Positions 5,287 through 12,108 of a stretch of DNA of 12,108 nt are shown in pieces. The translations under genes were made by a program, and so were the position numbers. Position 1 is the stretch's first letter, and each line of letters begins with the position of its first letter. The stretch lies in contig JBPOIS010000163.1 of the NCBI GenBank assembly GCA_052034295.1, positions 1 through 12,108 of the forward strand, written 5' to 3'. The stretch comes from JBPOIS01 sp052034295. GTDB lineage: Bacteria; Pseudomonadota; Gammaproteobacteria; Pseudomonadales; Moraxellaceae. The notes under the pieces are model-generated. The model searched no databases, was not told where the DNA came from, and saw only the letters and a program-made list of their open reading frames with translations.

Positions 5287-8200
5287 TTGCTGGGCCGGCT
5301 CACTTTGGGTTGACGTTCAAACCAGCGGGTGCTCACCAGTCCCTTGGGCGTGCTGAACTGACGCAATTGTCCGGGGGTACCCTTGTCGTCCTGTTTGCGG
5401 TTCGGGTCCTGGAAAATCAGCTGGCGGGTTTCCGGGTTGATTTTGCCAACAGAAACCGTGGGGCCCAGGCTGGCCTCCAGCATGCCCTTGCCCAGACGGA
5501 AGCCATAGTAGCCTTCGGCCGGGACAGTGCAGGAGCTGCCATTGTCCAGCCCAAACGGCAGGCAATAGCGGCGTACCACGGTTTCGCCCACCACCTGGGC
5601 CGAGCAGTCATTGTTGGTGGCCTGCACTTCCGGGTTGTACACGTTCGCATACAGGTCACCGTTGATGGCGATCATTTCGCCATAGCCCTTCAGTGAGCCC
5701 TTGATGGTGCCCGCCAGTGGATAGTACCACCCTTCAAAACGGCCCGTCCGTGCGGCCCCCAGCATGTCGCCCTGGGTTTTGCCGCTGGTCTTGGGGTTGG
5801 CCAGCAGACTGGCCAGCTTCAGGTCTTTGGTTTGCAGGCTGCTGTCAGCCATGGTGTACAGGTCGGTCCGGGCAACATCGCGGTCGATGATGCCGTACAC
5901 CGCATTGTCCGCCGAACGGGTCTTGCCCTGGCCGCCCTTGGTGGTGTCAATCACATCCAGCGGGCTGCTGCGGTCCCCGGAGGCCACGTTGACCAGAATG
6001 AACCGTTCTGCACCCACGTCGTGGACCGTGACGGTCGGGGCTTCATAGAACCGGGGCTTTTCGATGCCGGTCTTGCTGTCGCCCAGATCGGCCAGCCGAA
6101 CCACCCGCTTGGCCAGCGGCGCCGTCGAGGTGGTGCTCACCTGGTTGTCATTGTCCACGTCGACCCGGAACACCTGCCCACCCAGATCGGCGAAATACAG
6201 GTGATCGGCCAGTCCATCGGCATCGCGGTCCAGGGTACTGACCCGCCCGGTGATGCTGTACTTCAGGTTGGTGTTGTTCAGGCTGGCCCCCGAGGCACTG
6301 GTGGACCACAGCAGCGTGCCGTTGCTGGCATCGACGATGTACACTGCATTGCCCAGGGTGTTGCTGCCGGGGGTAAAGGTGGGATCCTCAAACTGCAGGT
6401 CATAGCCGCCGGGTACGATCATCACCTTGGTGCGTTTGCCCTTGTAGCGGATCTCGGTGAGGGTTGGCTTGGCCCAGGTCTGGCCCATGCGGCCAAAGCC
6501 GGTCTGGTCCGCGCCGATGCGGAACAGCAGTTTGGGGTTGCTCAGGTCGAGGACATCCAGACCATAGTAGCTGCGCGCGGCCTTGGCCACGGTGGTGGTC
6601 AGGCTGGTGTCGCCACTGCCCATGCGCAGCCCGCCATAGATGTTCATGGTTTTGGCCTTGAACAGCTGCCCACTGCGGTCCAGTTCATAGGTGGTGTCGA
6701 CTGCCCAGGGGGCGTCCACACCATAGTCCAGGTCGGTGCCCGTGGCATCCTTTTTCAGGGCATCGCCCTGCAGGTCCAGCAGTTCACGCGGCAGGAAGCT
6801 CATGGCCTCGACCCCGGTCTTGGCATCGACGATGTGCAGCACACCGTCCATGCTGCCCGACATCACATAGTCCTTGCGGTTGGGGTCAATCTTGGTCGGA
6901 TCAGGGTCGCCTGAGCCCTGATAGGTGAGCAGCTGCGGGGTGGCGTGGACAATGCCGCCCAGCACCCGGTACGGCACACCGGTCAGGGTGGGCACCGGTT
7001 TGCTGGAATCATTGAGCTTGGCCAGCAGCGCGGTGTCCGCATCGGCCCCATAGCCCAGGGCATTGGCGAGGCGGATGCGGCGATTATCATTCCACGAAGC
7101 CAGCGCTCCACCGACCTGCAGGGCGGCCAGATTGACCGTGGTCAGGGTCCCGGCACTGTCGACACTGTTGATGTACAGCGGGCGGCTGGTGCTGGGCGAG
7201 GTGGTGGTGGGCACCGGAATCTGGCTGTACATGCCGCCATTGACCGTGGTGCCCTGATCGCTCTGGCCACTGGTGTTCCAGTAGTCGGTGGTGTCGTTGA
7301 AGCCGCCCGTGCTGTTGAACACCAGATTGCCCGCGGTGTCTTTGACCGTTCCTTCAGAAATCTGGTAGCGCTTGACGTTGCCTTGCCAGATCAGCAGGCT
7401 GGTGCCGGGCTGGGGGTCCAGCGCTGACAGATAGCCAAACGGCTGCAGGGCACTGCTGTTCAGCTGGTCCTGGGGAATCACGATCGAGCCGGTGGAGGTG
7501 GACGGGATGGCAACGGTCAGGTCCTCCACAAATTTCTTGATGCTGTCCACCACATCCTGCGGGTTACTGCCCAGATAGAACCCGCCCTCGCCATACCCAC
7601 TGCCCTTGTTGCCCCATAGACAGGCGTTTTTGGGGTCGGCTGGGGAGCCTGTATAGCTTGTACAGTTGTAGGTTGCATCGGCATTTTTGGAAATACCTGC
7701 CATGTCGCTACCAAAGCCCACCACCGCCGTTTTGATCCTGGCACCGTAGGCGTTGTTGGTGCTGTTGAGCATCTGGGCAAACTGGCCGATACATTCCCAG
7801 GCTGAAGCCGAGGTGGTGCTGGGCAGGCCGCCACTGCCACAGCTGAATGCCTTGGGTGAATTGGCCTTGGCCATGATGGTCTGCGCAGCACTGTTGCTGC
7901 TGCTGTTGGGGAAGCCGTCGGTCAGGAAGTAAATGCCCTGTCCGGAACAGGTCTTGTTGTTGGCAGGCAGGGGCGAGACATATTTGCCATTCTGGATGAT
8001 GTCGGTGTTGCTTTTGGCATATTTCATGCCACCCGTGGATCCCGTCGCTGTACCCATCAGGTATGCCGCCGCTTCGGCATAGGCCGGTGCAGAAGGTGTA
8101 CCATTGCTGGCGTTCAGGCCGACTGCAGCCGTTTTGATGGCGGTGCGCTGGGCACTGCCCAAGGCACCCATCTGCTTGGCCGCCACTAGCATCTGGCCGG

Positions 8201-8681
8201 TTTTGCCATCGCCTTGGGCCGAGAAATTGCCCAGACCGATGTAGGCATCCTTGATGCTGGCATCGTCCATCAGCCGGAACAGCGCATCCTTCAGACGGGT
8301 CAGGCGGTCGTAGCAGCGGTAACTGCCATTGCTCTGCTTTTCGCAACCTGTATTGGGATTCTTGACGGCAGTACTGGCGGCGGAGGCCTTCACCGGACAG
8401 TAGTAGCGGTTGTAGGCGGGCGTGGTGCCTGATGAGACCGATGTGACGTTCGACGTACTGCCCTTGCAGACCCCGTAATCGTCCTCAATACTCATCGAGG
8501 TGTTGCTGTAGCCCGAGCCGTATCCCATACTCCCCGAGGTGTCCAGCATCAGCACGAGGGTGGTCTGGCCCTGCTCGGCCTGCTTGTAGATCTCGATGTC
8601 ACTGGCATCGGTCATTGGCGTCCACATCAGCGTGCTGATCATCAGGGCCAATGGGGCTTTTTGATACTTCAGGGCGTCCAT
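5283..8681 (-). CDS. pilY1: Type IV pilus tip adhesin PilY1 (ComC-like), vWA plus beta-propeller
   Basis: 1132-residue pilus-tip protein for adhesion, surface sensing and pilus extension; the Acinetobacter relative ComC is needed for DNA uptake. A weak signal peptide (Lys5, Lys8, hydrophobic APLALMISTLMW, cut near residue 25-27) precedes a von Willebrand A domain with MIDAS residues DTSGS (47-51), Thr195 in NGTPS and Asp255 in LTDGF. The C-terminal PilY1 propeller includes VLGGIVHATPQLL (573-585), SGSMDGVLHIVDAKTG (608-623), MIVPGGY (754-760) and the calcium-type loop DRDADGLAD (818-826: Asp818, 820, 822, 826), equivalent in spacing to the calcium site of P. aeruginosa PilY1. Cysteines are at 72, 95, 113, 123, 245, 281, 297, 340, 354, then 1026, 1040 and 1051. 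The start at 8681 has GGGAG 8 nt upstream and follows pilX by 17 nt. The length is normal for the family. Confidence 0.95.
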   Translation of the reverse strand: MDALKYQKAPLALMISTLMWTPMTDASDIEIYKQAEQGQTTLVLMLDTSGSMGYGSGYSNTSMSIEDDYGVCKGSTSNVTSVSSGTTPAYNRYYCPVKASAASTAVKNPNTGCEKQSNGSYRCYDRLTRLKDALFRLMDDASIKDAYIGLGNFSAQGDGKTGQMLVAAKQMGALGSAQRTAIKTAAVGLNASNGTPSAPAYAEAAAYLMGTATGSTGGMKYAKSNTDIIQNGKYVSPLPANNKTCSGQGIYFLTDGFPNSSSNSAAQTIMAKANSPKAFSCGSGGLPSTTSASAWECIGQFAQMLNSTNNAYGARIKTAVVGFGSDMAGISKNADATYNCTSYTGSPADPKNACLWGNKGSGYGEGGFYLGSNPQDVVDSIKKFVEDLTVAIPSTSTGSIVIPQDQLNSSALQPFGYLSALDPQPGTSLLIWQGNVKRYQISEGTVKDTAGNLVFNSTGGFNDTTDYWNTSGQSDQGTTVNGGMYSQIPVPTTTSPSTSRPLYINSVDSAGTLTTVNLAALQVGGALASWNDNRRIRLANALGYGADADTALLAKLNDSSKPVPTLTGVPYRVLGGIVHATPQLLTYQGSGDPDPTKIDPNRKDYVMSGSMDGVLHIVDAKTGVEAMSFLPRELLDLQGDALKKDATGTDLDYGVDAPWAVDTTYELDRSGQLFKAKTMNIYGGLRMGSGDTSLTTTVAKAARSYYGLDVLDLSNPKLLFRIGADQTGFGRMGQTWAKPTLTEIRYKGKRTKVMIVPGGYDLQFEDPTFTPGSNTLGNAVYIVDASNGTLLWSTSASGASLNNTNLKYSITGRVSTLDRDADGLADHLYFADLGGQVFRVDVDNDNQVSTTSTAPLAKRVVRLADLGDSKTGIEKPRFYEAPTVTVHDVGAERFILVNVASGDRSSPLDVIDTTKGGQGKTRSADNAVYGIIDRDVARTDLYTMADSSLQTKDLKLASLLANPKTSGKTQGDMLGAARTGRFEGWYYPLAGTIKGSLKGYGEMIAINGDLYANVYNPEVQATNNDCSAQVVGETVVRRYCLPFGLDNGSSCTVPAEGYYGFRLGKGMLEASLGPTVSVGKINPETRQLIFQDPNRKQDDKGTPGQLRQFSTPKGLVSTRWFERQPKVSRPSK

Positions 8682-8698
8682 GATTGTTCTCCCGAGGA

Positions 8699-9457
8699 TT
8701 AGCTGATGGTGGACTGGGTGATCAGCGTGGTCAGCTGATACTCATGCACCTGGCTCTTGTAGGGAATGCCATAGCGGGCCAGGCAGTCCGGCAGGGTTTC
8801 CTTGCTGGACTTTTCCACATCCAGGTCGTCGATGATGCGTTTTTTCATGCAGGCATTCTGCACGGTGGTCAGGTCCGAATTGGCCAGCCCCGGCAGGATC
8901 GAGGTGGCAAACACCCGCACCCGCTTCACATCTTCAATCTTGGCGGTGATGGTGGAGGTCTTTTTGGGGGCCAGGTCAAACGGCCGCGACTCGGCTGCCT
9001 TGTCCAGCGGCATCACCACGGTCAGCTGGGTCATGACCGCATCCCGGCCACTGATGAAGTCCGTGCTGGCGGTCAGGTCACACAGCCCGCCGCCATCTGA
9101 CCCCTCCATGGCGGCATCATCGGTGGTCCCTGCCACCAGAATGGTGCTCTTGAAAATGTTCCCGGCCAGCAGGTCATTGCTCTTGGGCCGGAAACAGAAA
9201 TTGACTTCCTTGCCCTGATTGCCGGCCAGGGTGGCATAGCCAATCCCGGAGATGGCTCCCCCCTTGCCCAGTGCGAACACCCGCTCAAACTCCCGGTAGG
9301 CCGCGTCCGAGGTCTGGAACAGCAGGGAATTGATCTGCGCGTTGGTGGCGATGTTCAGGCTGGTCAGGCCACTGCGGATGGCCATGATCCCCACCACTGT
9401 GATCACCAGCAAGATCATCAGCACCATGATCAGTGCAGAGCCGGCTTGGTTTTTCAT
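8699..9457 (-). CDS. pilX: Type IV pilus minor pilin PilX
   Basis: 252-residue inner-membrane minor pilin of the tip-priming complex. The short leader MKNQAG precedes Ser7 and the helix ALIMVLMILLVITVVGIMAI, followed by RSGLTSLNIATNAQ, the usual PilX_N pattern (N-terminal helix then a conserved polar stretch). Mature position 5 is Met11 rather than Glu, which fits PilX/GspK-type tip subunits, where a missing Glu5 is common. Cysteines are at 88, 126, 203 and 225. The ATG at 9457 overlaps the pilW stop by 4 nt (ATGA). Position between pilW and pilY1 is the standard order. It corresponds best to ComB of Acinetobacter by position; the body of the protein is not recognisable beyond the N-terminus. 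Confidence 0.88.
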   Translation of the reverse strand: MKNQAGSALIMVLMILLVITVVGIMAIRSGLTSLNIATNAQINSLLFQTSDAAYREFERVFALGKGGAISGIGYATLAGNQGKEVNFCFRPKSNDLLAGNIFKSTILVAGTTDDAAMEGSDGGGLCDLTASTDFISGRDAVMTQLTVVMPLDKAAESRPFDLAPKKTSTITAKIEDVKRVRVFATSILPGLANSDLTTVQNACMKKRIIDDLDVEKSSKETLPDCLARYGIPYKSQVHEYQLTTLITQSTIS

Positions 9458-10551
9458 GAGCGATCCCCCATGGCGTTGCGCAGGGCCACCGTGCTGGTGT
9501 ACACCTGACGCACATAGTAGTCATTGCTGGCTGGCTTGACCTTGACCTGCTGGTCGAGCAGTTCAAAGACCTGACTGTTGTCCACCTGTTTGTTGCGCGA
9601 ATTGGAGCTGGAGCGCGCCAGCACGGCCACCTTCAGGGCCACAACCCGGGGCCGTGGTGCCGTCAGTTTCATGTAGTTATCCAGGGTGTAGAACAGCATG
9701 CGGTTGTCGCCGACCTGGGGGGGCTGCACCCCCAGCAGGACGTGGAACTGGTCGACCCGGTTCATGATCACCTGACCGGCATCCCCATAGGGAATGGCGG
9801 TCCCGCCGTCCGAGGGATTGCCCATGATCACCGTGTTGGCAATCACCCGGACCTGATCATTCAGATGATAGCGGCTGGCATCGCAGGCCAGCGCCAGCGG
9901 TGCATTGGGCTCACTGGCATTCTTGACATTGTCCTGCCGCAGGAAATAGCGCTCCACCACAGTGTCGCCTGGAATGCGCCGACTGACCGTGGTGCCGTTT
10001 TCGGTGATGCTGGCGGTGCGGGGACCCAGCGCCCGGTTGCCCTCACAGTCGTACATGTCTTCAGGGGCAGTGTATTGCACCACCAGCTGGTCGCTGGCCA
10101 CCGACGTGCCGCTGCTCAGCACCACGTTGGAGGCCCCGGTCCACTGGTTGCCGGTCCCGGCGGTCATGCCGTTGCCGCGGCTCAGGAGTGCCGCAGGAAT
10201 GTAATTCTTGGCCGTGCCATTGGTGGTGACGGCCTCCAGGTTGCGTGGCAGGTCACCTTTGGCCGGATCATCATCCACATCCGAAGAGAGCACCACTCCA
10301 CCCCATGGGATTTCATCATTGATCAGGGCAGTGCGGTTGTTGTAGTTGGCCAGGCGCATGCTGCGGTTGAGCACTTCCATGCCAAACAGGCCATTGTCCT
10401 GCACTTCGGCACTGCTTTTCTGCAGGTTGTAGGTGATCTGGCCGGTGACCAGCAACTGGACCGCGGCAGCGGTCAGCAGCAGCCCCAGCAGCAGGGCCAC
10501 CATCAGCTCAATCAGGGTCATGCCACGCTGGGCATTCAGGGAGGACGTCAT
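9454..10551 (-). CDS. pilW: Type IV pilus minor pilin PilW
   Basis: 365-residue minor pilin, the largest of the set and typical of PilW. The leader MTSSLNAQRG is cleaved before Met11; Glu15 is the mature Glu5. The helix LMVALLLGLLLTAAAVQLL is followed by the PilW-specific region with SAEVQDNGLFGMEVLNRSMR (48-67) and NY. The body shows an acidic patch DVDDDPAKGD (91-100) and only two cysteines, 169 and 223. The ATG at 10551 has GGAGG 9 nt upstream and follows the pilV stop after a single base. In known systems PilW joins FimU, PilV and PilX under PilY1 at the fibre tip. Confidence 0.93.
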   Translation of the reverse strand: MTSSLNAQRGMTLIELMVALLLGLLLTAAAVQLLVTGQITYNLQKSSAEVQDNGLFGMEVLNRSMRLANYNNRTALINDEIPWGGVVLSSDVDDDPAKGDLPRNLEAVTTNGTAKNYIPAALLSRGNGMTAGTGNQWTGASNVVLSSGTSVASDQLVVQYTAPEDMYDCEGNRALGPRTASITENGTTVSRRIPGDTVVERYFLRQDNVKNASEPNAPLALACDASRYHLNDQVRVIANTVIMGNPSDGGTAIPYGDAGQVIMNRVDQFHVLLGVQPPQVGDNRMLFYTLDNYMKLTAPRPRVVALKVAVLARSSSNSRNKQVDNSQVFELLDQQVKVKPASNDYYVRQVYTSTVALRNAMGDRS

Positions 10552-10552
10552 G

Positions 10553-11071
10553 TCAGTAGGCCTCCGCCATCAAACAAGTGGCCTTGCGGAAGTATTTGTT
10601 GGTGCTGCTGTCAATGCAGGCTTTGTCGGCGTCACTGCCCACTGTGGCCGAGGTCTTGTCCCAGGCGGCAATGATGCACTGCCGGGTCTGTACCACGCCG
10701 GGACAGTTGACCACTTGGAGGTTCATGCCGTTTTTGGTGGCATTGGTGTCCAGCTGGGCCGCCGTGTAAATGGCTGCTTCCTGGGGCGTGCAGTACACCG
10801 GTGCCGTGGTGACCGTGCCCAGACAGGTCTTGGTCGCGGGTGTACCGGCATTCAGGGCGGTGACAAAATCTGCACTGCCGGCTGCATTGACGCGCATTTC
10901 TTCGGCCACGGAGCGGATCAGCGACAGGCCGAGGGTACGGTTCGCGCTTTCGTTGGTGGCTGCCACCGAACGCACCTGCAGGGCGGAAAAGCCCATCACC
11001 GCCAGCGCCAGCAGCAGCATGGCCACCAGCACTTCCATCAGGCCCACACCGGTCTGGGATGTCATGCGCAT
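10553..11071 (-). CDS. pilV: Type IV pilus minor pilin PilV
   Basis: 172-residue minor pilin. The leader MRMTSQTG is cut after Gly8; the mature protein begins VGLMEVLVAMLL with Glu13 as mature Glu5, then LALAVMGFSALQVRS as in PilV. Six cysteines (83, 94, 123, 132, 152, 166) suggest three disulfides in the periplasmic domain. The ATG at 11071 is preferred because AGGAG lies 7 nt upstream; the ATG at 11065 would be 13 nt away but would give a neat ATGA overlap with fimU. With the first start the two genes overlap by 10 nt. The N-terminal Val-Gly after the cleavage site resembles the Acinetobacter form as I recall it. Confidence 0.92.
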   Translation of the reverse strand: MRMTSQTGVGLMEVLVAMLLLALAVMGFSALQVRSVAATNESANRTLGLSLIRSVAEEMRVNAAGSADFVTALNAGTPATKTCLGTVTTAPVYCTPQEAAIYTAAQLDTNATKNGMNLQVVNCPGVVQTRQCIIAAWDKTSATVGSDADKACIDSSTNKYFRKATCLMAEAY

Positions 11072-11739
11072 GCCTGGGCTCCTGTACTGGTGGTGTCTGC
11101 AGGCACAGCGATGGGGCCTTTTTCGACACGGGCAATGCCGTTTTGATTGAGCACGACGGTGTAGCCCGGTTCCCCGGACAGCTTGCGGTCACAGACCCGG
11201 AACACCACCACTGGCAGCGGGGTGCCGTTGGAGGTGGCACTCACATCCACCTGGGTGATGGGGCCATAGGGCACAAAGCGGATGGCCCTGCCCTGGGCTG
11301 CGGTCAGCGAGGTGGTGATCTGCACGTTGTCAGAAATGCTCAGGTACTGGGGAAACTTGCTGGCCGTGGCGGCGGTCTGGTCCGGGGCATACAGGTACCA
11401 GCTGGGCTTCTGGCTGCTGATCTCGGTGGGCACAGTGTCCGCCGTTGGACTGACCAGGGTGCTGTTCTTGCGGCCATTGAACGGACTGTCGGAAGTCGAC
11501 GGATAGGCCGACCACAACTGTACAGGAATGCGCCGCCGGGCGGCCTCGCCACGCGCCTCATCCAGGATGTTTTTCAGCTGGTAGGCCCCGCTCACCAGAC
11601 GCTGGTTGGACATGGCATTCTGCATGGAGGGCAGCGCCAGCGCCGACAGGATGGCCAGCACAGACAGGGTGACCAGCAGCTCGACCAGGGTAAACCCCCG
11701 CTGTGCAGGACGCAGTCGAGAAAATGCTGATTCAGACAT
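11062..11739 (-). CDS. fimU: Type IV pilus minor pilin FimU/FimT (GspH-like)
   Basis: 225-residue minor pilin of the GspH/FimT family that in known systems links the tip complex to the major pilin shaft; FimT forms bind DNA during transformation. The leader of 15 residues ends QRG before Phe16; Glu20 is mature Glu5 in FTLVELLVTLSVLAILSALA. The conserved GspH pattern follows: QLKNILDEARGEAARRRIPVQ as helix and first strand (two parts around 54-73), and RAIRFVPYG (151-159). Cys183 and Cys224 probably pair at the C-terminus, as in FimU. The ATG at 11739 gives a normal leader and has AAGGG upstream; the frame is open to 11847 but the added 36 residues are not pilin-like. First gene of the operon. 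FimU versus FimT cannot be settled by eye; operon position favours FimU. Confidence 0.88.
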   Translation of the reverse strand: MSESAFSRLRPAQRGFTLVELLVTLSVLAILSALALPSMQNAMSNQRLVSGAYQLKNILDEARGEAARRRIPVQLWSAYPSTSDSPFNGRKNSTLVSPTADTVPTEISSQKPSWYLYAPDQTAATASKFPQYLSISDNVQITTSLTAAQGRAIRFVPYGPITQVDVSATSNGTPLPVVVFRVCDRKLSGEPGYTVVLNQNGIARVEKGPIAVPADTTSTGAQACA

Positions 11740-11911
11740 GGGCACCCTTCCATGAAACAGGTAGTGACGTTTCCTTACCATAAGAAATTGCATGCAGTCA
11801 CACCACTGCCAGCCGACCATCGCCAGCCAGCCACGGATTAATGGCAATGTGTGTGATCAAGATCTCTGTTTAAGCCCTTTTGGCCCGCAAAAAACGCGAA
11901 CCAGAACAGCT
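11740..11911 (-). promoter_or_regulatory. Intergenic region upstream of the pilus operon
   Basis: 172 nt between the ispH stop and fimU, more AT-rich than its surroundings. It must hold the fimU operon promoter, but no pair of -35/-10 boxes is convincing: TTGATC and TTGCCA hexamers occur on the minus strand without a good -10 at 16-18 nt. This fits a promoter needing an activator, as the AlgR-dependent fimU operon of P. aeruginosa does. No clear intrinsic terminator follows ispH. Confidence 0.5.
11852..11867. promoter_or_regulatory. Weak CRP/Vfr-like site
   Basis: TGTGA-TCAAGA-TCTCT has one perfect TGTGA half-site and a poor second half (3 of 5 to TCACA), about 110 nt upstream of the fimU start. 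Vfr/CRP regulation of pili is known in Pseudomonas, but one half-site is a frequent chance match. Confidence 0.15.
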
Positions 11912-12108
11912 TTAACCCTCGCCCGCCATGCCGTCGGTCACCCGCAGCTCCCGGGGCAGTGAGAAGGTGATGTTTTCCGGCCGGCCAGACAGCTCCTGGG
12001 GCGGCGTCCCGCCCCACTCACACAGCTGGGCAATCACCTGCTGGATCAGAATCTCCGGGGCCGAAGCCCCAGCCGTGATGCCCACCGCACGCACCCCGGC
12101 AAACCAGT
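11912..12108 (-). CDS. ispH: 4-hydroxy-3-methylbut-2-enyl diphosphate reductase (3' end only)
   Basis: C-terminal 65 residues of the [4Fe-4S] enzyme that makes IPP and DMAPP in the last step of the MEP pathway. The diagnostic family ending is present: WFAGVRAVGITAGASAPE, the helix ILIQQVIAQLCEWGG, the GRPENITF strand and LPRELRV before the stop at 11914-11912. This part supplies the Ser/Ala-rich ASAPE substrate-binding segment; the cluster-binding cysteines lie outside the window. It runs in the same direction as the pilus operon, 172 nt upstream of fimU. Confidence 0.95.
   Translation of the reverse strand, partial: WFAGVRAVGITAGASAPEILIQQVIAQLCEWGGTPPQELSGRPENITFSLPRELRVTDGMAGEG

Noticed and set aside
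5832..6914. 360-codon plus-strand frame
   Set aside because: Antisense to the conserved propeller domain of pilY1; an open frame is expected from the codon bias of the real gene.
9742..10674. 310-codon plus-strand frame
   Set aside because: Antisense to pilW and the end of pilV; no ribosome binding site or domain.
11780..11830. Sigma-54 type promoter upstream of fimU (TGGC and TGC elements)
   Set aside because: GG and GC elements are present but never at the required 12-nt spacing; the TGGC repeats are simple sequence.
11740..11847. N-terminal extension of FimU
   Set aside because: It would give a 51-residue leader, far longer than the prepilin norm; the 15-residue leader from 11739 fits.
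11870..11911. Terminator after ispH
   Set aside because: Only 3-bp stems (CGC/GCG around T6, GCC/GGC around AAAAG) and no T-run after them.
1..12108. CRISPR array, insertion sequence, prophage, tRNA or defence genes
   Set aside because: No regularly spaced repeats, transposase or integrase motifs, tRNA cloverleaf or toxin-antitoxin pairs were seen; almost all sequence is accounted for by conserved genes.

Overview
The window is an ordinary chromosomal stretch of a GC-rich gammaproteobacterium. It holds conserved isoprenoid, translation and type IV pilus genes. Gene content and order (minor pilin/pilY1/pilE operon, then rpsP-rimM-trmD-rplS, then a hydrolase) resemble what I recall from Acinetobacter and other Moraxellaceae. 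The L19 N-terminus (MSGKHPLVQAVEQSQ) and the PilE/PilY1 arrangement look like the ADP1 competence cluster comB/comC/comE/comF. The base composition is clearly GC-rich, so a GC-rich Moraxellaceae or close relative is more likely than Acinetobacter itself. This placement comes from memory, not from a search.

Layout. 1-917 (-) is ispA, farnesyl diphosphate synthase, cut at its 3' end by the window edge. 918-1114 is a divergent intergenic region with a perfect 7-bp inverted repeat and a possible extended -10. 1115-1966 (+) is the only plus-strand gene, an exported-looking alpha/beta hydrolase; a shared bidirectional terminator (1965-1996) separates it from the converging operon. 4191-2013 (-) is rpsP-rimM-trmD-rplS (S16, 16S maturation factor, tRNA m1G37 methyltransferase, L19). 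11739-4313 (-) is a seven-gene pilus-tip operon, fimU-pilV-pilW-pilX-pilY1-pilE-pilE, packed with overlaps or gaps of at most 17 nt. 11911-11740 is its upstream region. 12108-11912 (-) is the 3' end of ispH.

How the genes work together. In known systems FimU, PilV, PilW, PilX and a PilE-type pilin form the priming complex at the pilus tip that carries PilY1, the large adhesin/mechanosensor; in naturally competent relatives the same proteins are needed for DNA uptake. Four of the five intergenic junctions from fimU to pilY1 and both later ones are tight enough for coupled translation. No terminator is visible between the pilus operon and rpsP, so read-through into the ribosomal operon is possible, although a candidate rpsP promoter lies in the gap. 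IspA and IspH both serve isoprenoid synthesis but sit at opposite ends of the window and are not linked here.

No mobile element, CRISPR array, RNA gene or pseudogene is visible, and I see no undescribed system. The more interesting points are small: an EF-hand-like acidic loop in the last pilin that matches the spacing of the PilY1 calcium loop, an odd number of cysteines in the PilY1 vWA part, a clear split in ribosome-binding-site strength inside the rpsP operon, and a perfect inverted repeat upstream of the hydrolase.
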